A stretch of DNA of 64,000 bases from Dyadobacter sp. NIV53 (lineage in GTDB: Bacteria > Bacteroidota > Bacteroidia > Cytophagales > Spirosomataceae): assembly GCF_019711195.1 (NCBI RefSeq), contig NZ_CP081299.1, positions 310,001-374,000 of the forward strand, written 5' to 3'. The position numbers and the translations under genes are program-made. Shown piece after piece: positions 26,993 to 37,000 of this stretch (its first letter is position 1; each line of letters starts with the position of its first letter). Under the pieces are notes generated by a model that worked only from the letters and a program-made list of their open reading frames with translations, searched no databases and was not told the DNA's origin.

Positions 26993-29900
26993 ATGGCAGA
27001 GAATCAAACCGGAACACTGGAAGCCATAGGCATTGAAGTTGCCAAAGTTTTTCAGCCCTTCAAAGAGCGGGTGGATGAAGGAGAGATTATGTTGTTACTG
27101 GCAGAACTGGGCATAGAGTTTCCCGAAAGTCTGGCAAATGATGCAGAATTCAAAACTGCTGTTACTGGCGTTGCAGAGAAAGTTGGCAAAATGGCTGATC
27201 TTGTGATGGAACTGATTGACGCCATTAAAGCAGAAGACTATACAAAAGCAAGTGAAAAATCCTTCGCCTTAATTGAGTTGATTGCCGGCCTGGCCGATGA
27301 TATTCAAACCATTGCAAATGAAATTGAGGCCCACGGCCCGTATACCGGAATTACTGATGCAGAACTGGGAGATTTTGTAGCCAACCTAGCCAAGCGATTA
27401 ATAGACTACCTGATTATCAATTACATCCAGGACAGCATTCCGCTTTTCGCTATTTTCCTTGAATTTTTCGGACTGATTGAAGAAACGGAAGAAAATGTAG
27501 GATCAACCAATCCGCTTCTTCCGCCTTTCACAAAAAAAGTCCTTCGCCTTGACCGGTTTCCTAAATTTTTTGAAAGTCCCGCAAAGCTGGCCAAAGAGCT
27601 TTACGATTGGGGAGATACTGATTTTACGGGGGAAAAACTTTTCAAAATCCTCGAAAAGCTGATCAATGCCATGGGACTGCCGGCAGTTTACAGCAACGAC
27701 GGCCAGCCTGAACTGGACGTTTTGATGGCAACTCTCGAACCAAGAACAGGCCTGACTCCCAAGGGAATTGCAATTATTATTCATGAAACAATAAGCAATT
27801 CGATATCACAAACGATTAAACAGGATCTATGGACATTTGATGTAGGATTGGCAACAACCTTAAACGCCGGTGTGGGTGTGACCATCCAGCCAAACGGGCA
27901 GATTGAAATATTACCGCCAACCACAACGACAACAATTGCAGGAAAAGCATTTGCAAAATGGACTGCTAAGGACAGTGTTACCAATCTTCCGCTATTATTA
28001 ATTGGCGACAGAGACGAAAGCAGGTTGGAAGCAAAGGAAATTTCAGCATTGCTTCAGATTGATTTTATTTGGAATGGCACCAAAGCCACTGGAACGGTTA
28101 CGACAGAAGCGGAAATAAAAGAAGGTAAACTGCTCGTAAAACCTGGCAATCCGGATGGTTTTCTTGCAAAGGTATTGCCACCAGAAGGTTTCACAGTCGA
28201 CTTTAATGTATTAATCGGCCTCAACAGTGAAAAAGGATTTTATTTCAACGGAAGCGGAACACTCGAATTTGACATCCCAACTTCCATTTCATTGGGTCCG
28301 ATTGAAATACTAAACCTGAAAATAGGGCTGGTTCCTGGTTCCAATTTTGAAATAGACCTTGGCGCAGATATCCGTGTTTTACTTGGCCCTTTTACGGGCA
28401 CTGTGCAGGGAATGGGTATGAAGTCAATCTGGTCGTTTCCCGAAAACAGAAAAGGAAATCTGGGGCCGGTTGATCTGGCGATTGGCTTCAAACCACCAAA
28501 AGGAATCGGACTGGCGCTGGATGCGGGTGTGGTAAAAGGTGGTGGATTTCTGATGCTGGATTTTGACAAAGGCGAATATGCCGGCGCCATTGAATTATAT
28601 TTTGAAGGATTATTTGGATTTACTGCAATTGGCATTATCAATACCAAATTCCCTGATGGTTCGGAAGGATTCTCTTTGCTGCTGCTTATTAATGTAACTT
28701 TTGATACACCAATTGCTCTTGGTTTTAATTTCTATCTGAGTGGCATTGGCGGCCTTATCGGGCTGCACCGCACTACAAGTACTACTGCTTTAAAAAAAGG
28801 TGTTCAGGAAGGAACAGTTGACAATATCCTGTTTCCGGAAAATATCATTGCCAACATCACCAAAATCATCAGCGATCTGCAAGCCATTTTCCCGGTCAAA
28901 CAAGACCAGTTTGTATTAGGTATCATGGCGAGGATTACATGGAACACGCCTGCCCTGCTGACAATTGAGGCCGGACTGGTCATTGAGTTCCCGAATCCGG
29001 TCAAAATCTGTATCATTGGTGTTATTAAATGTGAGCTTCCTACACCGGCCGAAGCTGTTCTGGTTTTGAATGTAGCATTTGTGGGTATCATAGATTTTGA
29101 GCAGGAAATGCTGTCTTTTGATGCATCTATTTTCAATTCCCGCATTTTAACGATTACGCTGGAAGGCGATATGGCGCTCAGGATCAGCTGGGGAGATAAA
29201 CCTGATTTTCTGGTTACGGTCGGTGGTTTCCATCCTGCTTATACACCACCCTCCCATCTGAACCTGCTGCCGATGAAACGTATTACCGTCAATATACTGA
29301 GCGGTAATCCGAATATTGTGCTCACAAGTTATTTTGCCATAACCACCAATACCATCCAGTTCGGCGCAGCTATTGCTTTCAAATTTAAATTCTCTTCATT
29401 TGGTGCTTACGGATTTTTTGGGTTCGACGTACTGATCCAATTTTCACCGTTTCATTTTGAAGCAAAAATAGTAGCCAGGGTCGCTATCAAAGCCGGCAGC
29501 TCGACTATCTGTTCCATTGATCTGGAATTCAATCTTGAAGGCCCGACACCATGGCGTGCACACGGATACGGGTCGTTTAAAATCTGGTTTGTCCGAATTA
29601 AAGCCAGGTTTGACAAGACTTGGGGTGAAGAACAGAACAACAGCCTGCCTTCCACTTTTGTGCTTCCTTTGTTACTGGATGAACTTAACAAAAATACCAA
29701 CTGGAAAACCAGCTCATCCTCTACCCTGCCCGAACTGGTAACACTTGCCAATTTTGAGGCGCCGGAAGGAGTGATCTTCGTAAAACCGAATGGTTCCCTG
29801 GAAGTGGATCAGATGGTTGTTCCGTTGAATTTGACCATGTCCAGATTTGGCAATTATCTGCCCGCCGACATTTCGAAAGTCTTTATCAAAGACATCAAAG

Positions 29901-30421
29901 TCGGGGCCGGTACTTTTTCAGGCGGAAGCCTTACCAACCTGCTAAATTCCTTCGCACCATCTGCTTACAAGGAAATGAGCGATGATGATAAACTGGCAGC
30001 ACCTTCTTACGAAAACCAGCTTTCCGGCATAAGACTGAATATTACGGATAATCTTGTTTTTGATTACGCTATTAACCGAAAAGTACAGTACGAAATAATC
30101 CTATCCGATTTTGAAGAAGAGGAACTTGGCCTGCATGACGAAGCACCGGATTTCTTCAAACCATTTATTTCGGGTGGAGCTGTGGGCCGTTCGTTCCTTT
30201 CCCAAAGTATCAGGCAAAACAGCATAAAAGCCAGCGCGACCGCGACTGTTTTCCAGGAAAAATATGCCGTAGTTTCAAGCAAAACGCTGGCAAATGCAGA
30301 TAGCGGCGGTGCAGTTTTCAATTCCAAATCGGAGGCGGATGAACACATAAGAAAAATGATCATTAATGATCCGTCAAAAAGAGGAAAAATACAACTAAGC
30401 CCGGCCTATCAAATGCCGTGA
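26993..30421 (+). CDS. DUF6603-like large beta-rich protein
   Basis: A 1142-residue protein that I believe belongs to the DUF6603 family. The first 280 residues are helical. The central 290-880 region is beta-rich with long amphipathic or hydrophobic strands. Signature segments are GIGLALDAGVVKGGG (about 504-518), GGFHPAYTPP (about 743) and EGPTPWRAHGYGSF (about 848). The alternating strand pattern resembles a lipid- or membrane-facing beta structure, yet there is no signal peptide or classical final barrel strand. The last 250 residues are mixed and hydrophilic. It starts 12 bp after the protease gene. Function is unknown; family assignment is from memory of the sequence pattern. Confidence 0.65.
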   Translation: MAENQTGTLEAIGIEVAKVFQPFKERVDEGEIMLLLAELGIEFPESLANDAEFKTAVTGVAEKVGKMADLVMELIDAIKAEDYTKASEKSFALIELIAGLADDIQTIANEIEAHGPYTGITDAELGDFVANLAKRLIDYLIINYIQDSIPLFAIFLEFFGLIEETEENVGSTNPLLPPFTKKVLRLDRFPKFFESPAKLAKELYDWGDTDFTGEKLFKILEKLINAMGLPAVYSNDGQPELDVLMATLEPRTGLTPKGIAIIIHETISNSISQTIKQDLWTFDVGLATTLNAGVGVTIQPNGQIEILPPTTTTTIAGKAFAKWTAKDSVTNLPLLLIGDRDESRLEAKEISALLQIDFIWNGTKATGTVTTEAEIKEGKLLVKPGNPDGFLAKVLPPEGFTVDFNVLIGLNSEKGFYFNGSGTLEFDIPTSISLGPIEILNLKIGLVPGSNFEIDLGADIRVLLGPFTGTVQGMGMKSIWSFPENRKGNLGPVDLAIGFKPPKGIGLALDAGVVKGGGFLMLDFDKGEYAGAIELYFEGLFGFTAIGIINTKFPDGSEGFSLLLLINVTFDTPIALGFNFYLSGIGGLIGLHRTTSTTALKKGVQEGTVDNILFPENIIANITKIISDLQAIFPVKQDQFVLGIMARITWNTPALLTIEAGLVIEFPNPVKICIIGVIKCELPTPAEAVLVLNVAFVGIIDFEQEMLSFDASIFNSRILTITLEGDMALRISWGDKPDFLVTVGGFHPAYTPPSHLNLLPMKRITVNILSGNPNIVLTSYFAITTNTIQFGAAIAFKFKFSSFGAYGFFGFDVLIQFSPFHFEAKIVARVAIKAGSSTICSIDLEFNLEGPTPWRAHGYGSFKIWFVRIKARFDKTWGEEQNNSLPSTFVLPLLLDELNKNTNWKTSSSSTLPELVTLANFEAPEGVIFVKPNGSLEVDQMVVPLNLTMSRFGNYLPADISKVFIKDIKVGAGTFSGGSLTNLLNSFAPSAYKEMSDDDKLAAPSYENQLSGIRLNITDNLVFDYAINRKVQYEIILSDFEEEELGLHDEAPDFFKPFISGGAVGRSFLSQSIRQNSIKASATATVFQEKYAVVSSKTLANADSGGAVFNSKSEADEHIRKMIINDPSKRGKIQLSPAYQMP

Positions 30422-30500
30422 AAGGGAGTTTAGAGTTTTGAGTTCTGAGTGGCAGCAAGGTAATTAAGTGTTAAAAAAAGCTGGATAGTACAAGTCCAAA

Positions 30501-30548
30501 AGTACCGCAGGTACGACCAATCTTGTAACAACGGAATTTAATCCGTTG
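30501..30548 (+). repeat. REP-like double-hairpin intergenic repeat, copy 3
   Basis: Hairpin GTACC (30502-30506) with GGTAC (30510-30514), then the 14-nt linker GACCAATCTTGTAA, then hairpin CAACGGA (30529-30535) with TCCGTTG (30542-30548). The layout equals the copies at 10528 and 12384. It sits in a 178-bp gap inside the giant-protein cluster. The gap begins with a degenerate stretch of GAGTTTAGAGTT type (30425-30450), like the longer array at 43148. Confidence 0.6.
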
Positions 30549-30599
30549 CCCGTTGCCCATGATGACAGATAATTCGTAAAAAAGAAAAACAATTAGGTT

Positions 30600-33500
30600 A
30601 TGAGCAGTACACTGGCACATTATGCTTTTATTCCCTGGCTGAAAGAAGGCATTAATGCACAAATAGAAGAAATGGACGCAAAAGGAGCACCGGCCGCTAC
30701 ACTGTCGAAGGAACGTGCAAGCCTTGCCGTGGCCATTAATCTGGAAACCAGTGATATTGCAGATGGAGAAGTCATAAACGTACCGGTACCACCAAAAACG
30801 ATAAAAATACTGGGCCCGCCTGACGTACTATCAGTTTCAGAAAATGCCATTGTCCGGACTGAACCCAAAACGAATGTCAACAATTATGAGTCCAATGGAT
30901 TACCTTATATAGAATTTTACAAAGAAAGCTTCCTATGGACATATACGCCTGCAAGTGCCGGAACCGGGGCGCAAACCGGTATACTGGCTCCATGGCTTGC
31001 CCTGATCTGTTTAAAAAAGGATGAATTTGAACTAAAACAAACCAGTGCCGGACGTTCCTTCATAACTATTGATTCAGCCAAAATAACCAACGTATTTCAC
31101 GATGAAAAACAGCATTGGGCCTGGGGCCATGTTCAGCTAAGCACTGAACTCGAAGCGACTACACTGCCTGACAAAATCAATGAAGCGAAATCAGAATTGA
31201 ATGCGAATCCTGACTCAGGTGTATGCCGGTTGTTGTGTCCAAGAAAACTGATCAGGGAAACACATTACACCGCTTTTTTAATTCCCACCTTTGAGACCGG
31301 TCGACTGGCAGGTTTAGGTTTGCCATTTACGGATGTTCTGGCCCAGAAAATATCCTGGGGAAAAACGGAAAATTATGCAGCCAAAACCCGTGGTTTTGAT
31401 TATCCGGTGTATTATCAATGGAGCTTTCAAACCGGTTTATATGGCGATTTTGAATCTTTGGCCAGAATTCTGAAAGCCGTTGTCATAGGCCCGGAATTAG
31501 GAAAACGGCCTATGTATATCGCCGATGCCGGTTACGGAACAGCCAGTACCCCACCCGATTCACCCGTACTTGGACTTGAAGGTGCTTTGAAACCACCCAA
31601 ATTTGTAAGTGATGTTTTTCCAAACGGGACTAAGGATACTGCTTACCGGGAACATCTGAGAAAATTGCTGAACCTGTCGATTGATAATGAAAAAAGACAA
31701 ACCAACGTACCTGCGATTGTATCCGACAGTCTTGTTGCCAATCCGTTTTATTCAGCAACGCTGGGCGCCGATCCTGTGGTAACCCCACCCGTCTATGGCA
31801 GATGGCATGCAATGGTAAAAAGGTTGCAGCTCCCGGGTGAAAATCCACCCTGGGTAAATACGCTCAATCTTGATCCGAGAAACAGGGCAGCCGCAGGATT
31901 GGGTACAACTATAATTCAGAAGAACCAGGAAGATTACATGCGGCGTGCCTGGAAACAGGTGAATGAAGTAAATAAAGCAAATGAGAAAATAAGAAGAGGT
32001 GCTCTTTCCAAAATGGTGAGTAATGCCATTTACCGCAAGCATATCCGGTTTGCTTCAGAAGATCAGTCGGTAAGATTAACGGCTCCTATGCATACCTATT
32101 TATTGGATGCAGGCGAAACAGCCTCATTTTCCATTTCCAAAAGCCTCATCCCCAATGCATCACAAAGTGCTGCTTTTAAAAAAATCACGCGTCCGGGTAA
32201 AAAATCCATCAGAAAAATAAACGAAGTGGGGACAAACCCGAGTACGCTGATTAACAAACAGGTAACACAACGGTTTAATGCTGCAGCAATTGCTACCGCA
32301 AACCCTAAAACAGCACCGGTTTTAGCAGTCGATACGGGTCAGGTTGGCAGTGCAATCGCCACCTCTGTATCGAATTTCCAGGCTAATGATACGGCAATGG
32401 CACAACAGGCATTGTTCGATATCATATTGAAGGAAACAGATTTTACACACCTGGAAGTACAGGCTAAAAAAGATGAATTAAAAGTAAAAATCGATGCTTA
32501 CGCTGGACTGAATGCAACTGCCAATTTACTCGCAAAAAACGTAATTGACGGAATCGCATCTTCTGTTCCGGGTAACCCGACCGATAATACAGCCAATACG
32601 GTAATCATCGCCGATGCGCCTTTTAAGGCGGTTTTCAGTGACGAGATTACAGCTAAAACGTATGAAAACCTTGTTTTGGCAAGAAACACAAACGGCGCTC
32701 CGCTGGAAATGAGCCGTGCTACACTTTTAAGTGATATTACGACATACGGTGAAACCTTTGGCAGTTTCAATACAGATCTGCTGGCAACAATGGTTGCAAT
32801 TCCGGTACTGCCTACGCTGGACAAATTACCTCAGCTTTCCACAAAAATTACCAAATCTGTTGTTCCCAACCAACTGATCGTGAACCGGATCACAAGCAGT
32901 ATTATATTAAATGTTTTTAATCCGGTTACGAAAATATATGAGGAAAAGGAACTGGAAGACCTGAGGCCGATCATGGCATATCCCAAATTCGATGATCCGA
33001 TGTTCAGCAATTTACAGGCACTTTCGCAGGAATATATTCTGCCTAATATTGATAAAGTACCTGAAAATTCCATCACACTTATGGAAACCAATCAGGTTTT
33101 TATAGAAGCATTTATGACCGGGCTCAACCATGAAATGTCCAAGGAATTACTCTGGCGTGAATACCCAACCGATCAGCGCGGGACGTATTTCCGGCAGTTT
33201 TGGGACATTACCGACAATATCCGGGAAACGGATCAGGAAAAGAAATATGATATAAAGAAAATACATACCTGGACAGAAAATCTTGGTGACCACTCACCCA
33301 GGATTAAAACCAGTGCTGATGATAGTCCGTACCTCGTTTTACTGATTCGCGGAGATTTATTGAAAAAATATCCTAACACCCAGGTTTATGCCCAAAAAGC
33401 TGAATTCAAAGATCCGGTCAATCCGGCTGCACCACGTAAACTATCGGATTCTAACGTTGCCGACAACATTTTGCTGCCCGTATTTATGGCAACGCTTGAT

Positions 33501-33899
33501 CCCGACATTTATTTGTTCGGTTTTGACCTGGATAAGGATGTGGCAAAAGGAGACAGCCACGATGCCACCAAACCCGGCTGGTATTTTGCGCTGAGGGAAC
33601 GTCCCGGCCAGATCCGGTTCGGGCTTGATGACTGGACACCGACCGATCCTGATGATCCGGCGTTCCCTACTAGTGACCCTAAAAACTGGAATGATTTATC
33701 CTGGGAACATTTGGTTACGCAGCAATCGGACCTTTTAAATTACCAGGTTGATGTTAGCCATGCTTTTGATGCAACCAGCGGCAGTGAAAATTTACCACTG
33801 GCTGTTTGGGGTAAAAATGCTGCCGATATGGCGTATATATTGTACCAAAACCCAGTCCTTTTCGCCCGCCACGCACAGGAAATGTTGCCGGATGATTAA
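30600..33899 (+). CDS. Giant-cluster protein of 1099 residues, conserved unknown
   Basis: No characterised domain recognised. Signature-like segments are APWLALICLKKDEFE (near 130-145), RLLCPRKLIRET (about 208-219), PVYYQWSFQTG (about 269-279) and GWYFAL followed by RFGLDDW (about 992-1010). I recall similar wording in hypothetical proteins of actinobacteria and myxobacteria, also beside DUF6603-like and the DPLWMLTRQWQF protein, but I cannot cite them. The N-terminal 300 residues look globular alpha/beta, the middle (500-850) helical, and the C-terminus globular again. It has no signal peptide or membrane segment. It is separated from the DUF6603-like gene by 178 bp that hold a repeat. Confidence 0.7.
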   Translation: MSSTLAHYAFIPWLKEGINAQIEEMDAKGAPAATLSKERASLAVAINLETSDIADGEVINVPVPPKTIKILGPPDVLSVSENAIVRTEPKTNVNNYESNGLPYIEFYKESFLWTYTPASAGTGAQTGILAPWLALICLKKDEFELKQTSAGRSFITIDSAKITNVFHDEKQHWAWGHVQLSTELEATTLPDKINEAKSELNANPDSGVCRLLCPRKLIRETHYTAFLIPTFETGRLAGLGLPFTDVLAQKISWGKTENYAAKTRGFDYPVYYQWSFQTGLYGDFESLARILKAVVIGPELGKRPMYIADAGYGTASTPPDSPVLGLEGALKPPKFVSDVFPNGTKDTAYREHLRKLLNLSIDNEKRQTNVPAIVSDSLVANPFYSATLGADPVVTPPVYGRWHAMVKRLQLPGENPPWVNTLNLDPRNRAAAGLGTTIIQKNQEDYMRRAWKQVNEVNKANEKIRRGALSKMVSNAIYRKHIRFASEDQSVRLTAPMHTYLLDAGETASFSISKSLIPNASQSAAFKKITRPGKKSIRKINEVGTNPSTLINKQVTQRFNAAAIATANPKTAPVLAVDTGQVGSAIATSVSNFQANDTAMAQQALFDIILKETDFTHLEVQAKKDELKVKIDAYAGLNATANLLAKNVIDGIASSVPGNPTDNTANTVIIADAPFKAVFSDEITAKTYENLVLARNTNGAPLEMSRATLLSDITTYGETFGSFNTDLLATMVAIPVLPTLDKLPQLSTKITKSVVPNQLIVNRITSSIILNVFNPVTKIYEEKELEDLRPIMAYPKFDDPMFSNLQALSQEYILPNIDKVPENSITLMETNQVFIEAFMTGLNHEMSKELLWREYPTDQRGTYFRQFWDITDNIRETDQEKKYDIKKIHTWTENLGDHSPRIKTSADDSPYLVLLIRGDLLKKYPNTQVYAQKAEFKDPVNPAAPRKLSDSNVADNILLPVFMATLDPDIYLFGFDLDKDVAKGDSHDATKPGWYFALRERPGQIRFGLDDWTPTDPDDPAFPTSDPKNWNDLSWEHLVTQQSDLLNYQVDVSHAFDATSGSENLPLAVWGKNAADMAYILYQNPVLFARHAQEMLPDD

Positions 33900-34090
33900 G
33901 AGATGTAAATGTGATTATTGAATCATAATTTCAAACGCGCATGGATATTAAATCATAGATTTTATACCAAACCATCCAACAACCAGCCTCATTCTCGACC
34001 TACCTTTTCACTCTTAAACTTTAACCCGTTAACCATCTCACCCCTAACCTTTTGACAGTTTTAAAATGAATTAACTTTTGATAAAATACC

Positions 34091-37000
34091 ATGAGTGAAC
34101 CTATCATCGCCACCGCTTACACTGATCCGCGCCTGGACACTATTCGTGCACAGGTTGCTTTAAAGGATGATACGATCCCTTACCTGCTGTTGCCGGTAAA
34201 GATCGAAACCCGTTTCATGAAGGTGGAAAGACCGCTGTTTAATCCGGACGTTTTTGCCGATTTGATGCTGGATCTGGCGAAACTGGACAATTATATGGAT
34301 TTTGATCCTGTTTTGATGCCAGCACATGAGATCCTTGGCAGGTTCAGTAAAATTGCAGATGGGTTTCAGGCGGCTGAAACCAAAGCGGGATCACTCAAAA
34401 AACTCGATGGCGCTTCTAAACAAGCAATAGTAGCACTGCTGAATTCACTTTCAAAACAAAATCAGGTTTTAGGCTCTGCTCTAAATAAAATCGGATCTCT
34501 TGATTTAAACACACTTCTGGAATTAAGAGCTTTTAAGAACCGCACTGATACCAGTATGGTTACAATGCTGGCGGTAATTGCCAGGTTAACTCCGGAACTA
34601 CCTGCAGGCGACGCTTTTTTACTGCCGCTGCAAAACATTGTAAAAGCGCTGAACGCTATTGCAACGGCCATTTTGTCAACGGATGCACGCAAAGAAAAAA
34701 GACAGTTATTTATTTTTCTGGATGAGCAGTTTGCCGTTTTAGAATTTAATATCAAAGAACAGCGTGTAATTATCGCCAGCAACATAACGGCAACTTCTGA
34801 ACAGCTCAAACAACTGGATGCGTTAACAGCGCAATTGCTGCCATTGTGTACCAAAACAGCGGCTAACATAAAAACGCTTAAATCCGAATTCAAATCCATT
34901 GAGTACAGCGCTATTTTTGAAGCACTTACAAAAAAACTAACCTTACTTCAGCAGGATATAAGCACAAGGTTTAAGCCGAGATTACAGATCATGCACGAAA
35001 TTCCAAAAGTTAATGTAAGAGATATATTACTGTCGGTCAATGAATTACGTGTTTTTCTTAAAAAAATCAATGCAAAACCATTTGCTGCTTATGATGAGAT
35101 AATATCCAGCCGTAAAAAGCTTTACAGCAAGGCAGAAGGCATCTTTACAGATTTGGGAAAAGTGATTAAAGGAGATGAATATGAAGTTACCACGATCAAA
35201 AAATCCTGGAATCTGACAGATGCAGAATTAAATAAATTTGCCAAAAGAATAAGTGCTTTTAAAACAGCTGACACTGTGCAGCAAACTGAACTGGATAAAA
35301 CTGTTAATTATATCAATAACAGTTTGAGAAAGGGATTTGCAAACTTAAAATCCGGTTCAAAAACTTCAATTAACAGACTGAATAACAGTGTTCTTGATAA
35401 AGCGCTGACCACCTATTCAAAAGCAATTGAAAAGATAAATGAACTTAGCCAGAAAACCAGCTCGCAGGAAGTTAATGAACAGGACGTTACCCCCGAAGTG
35501 GAAACGTTTCACAAGACATTTTTACACACAGCCCAAAATCTTGTTTTCTTACCTCAGCAGTATTACCAAACACTTTTCGATGCCGCAAAAACGCTGGAAG
35601 AAAATATAAACCTGCTAAAAGAAACAACGGGGTTCAGGGATGCGGGCATTCAAAAAACCTATGAAACAAATGCTCACACTCAAATACGCGAAATTGCAGA
35701 AGCCAGCCTGAAAGCTAATACGGCCACTGCTTCAAGGTCAGCCATGCCGGTTTCCGAAGTACAATCCTCACTCGTATTTGCAGCAGCAACCATTACCCGG
35801 GACGAACTTTGGGTACGGATTTACCCTGATGACATAGCAGTTCATACGCACGAAACAGCGCTTACCGAAGCTGAACTAAGTATCGGAAAAGCTTACTGGC
35901 TTGAAATTGCAGCTGCTGGTGATGATCCTGACCTGAAACTGGCAGCGTGGAGAGCCATCATTGCCTCTTATGATTCACAGCGTGCCGCCTGGATCGTGCG
36001 CACTACAAAACCAGCTGATACTAAAAGTTTTATACAAAATGTCCTGCAAAAAACCTCCGGGACTACGATTGAAATAAATAAGGAACTGGACAGGCTGCAC
36101 GCCATTTTGAGTAAACCCATGCAGCGTAATATGATGTTTGAAGTATTGGGACAAACTTATCCAATACTGAATAACATCCAGGAAAAACTGAAAACGGTCA
36201 AAAATGATAACGTAACACTTTTGCTGAAAATGCAGCACCGGCTGTTTAAAATCCAGCATCAGTTGAGAAAATTCGCTGGTGAAGCCGAGCAGATGACGGA
36301 GGCCGTTAAAATACAAGCTTCACAGGGTTTAAGTTTGATGGTAAGTTCTTTTAATATTTTCGACCAGATCACGAGGACATTTAAATCTATCGGCAAGGTT
36401 TCCTCTGAGGAAATGGTACGGAACGTAGCCGTGAATGCCGCATTTGGCGATGTCCCCGTTAAAGAATCTTCCTGGACTTCATTACCTCATTCCCGTGTGA
36501 TGCCCGGTCAGTTTGTAGTACTTACTATGCGCAACGGCAATTACCGGCATGCTCAGGTTACGAATGTTATTCCCGAAAATCTGGTAGTTGGCGTTCATCC
36601 GTCCATGGTGGAAGGCGGCTCTTTCCAGTATGACGAAGACCATAATCTGATTGTAGACGATTCCATAAAATGGCTTTCGGATTTTAACGACGCAGTAGCT
36701 AAAGGCATGGCGCTTTCTATAACGCTGGATGCCGAAGATGTGGAAAAGGGATTTGATAAAGTGCTGGTGATTGGGATCAAGGATACAACTCCGGATGCAG
36801 CCAAAAAACTGCTCGAAGATTTGATTGACAATCACCATTTTAATCCCGAAGGTGCTTCTTTCTTACCCATTGGAACAGCTACCAACAACACAGATAAGGC
36901 TTCATCAGGTTACCGGCGGATTGAGGAAGATGCATCCCTGAGTTTTTCGGTAGAACGAAATAGTGAATTGCCTGTAACCTTTGTCCCCGATCCAAACTTT

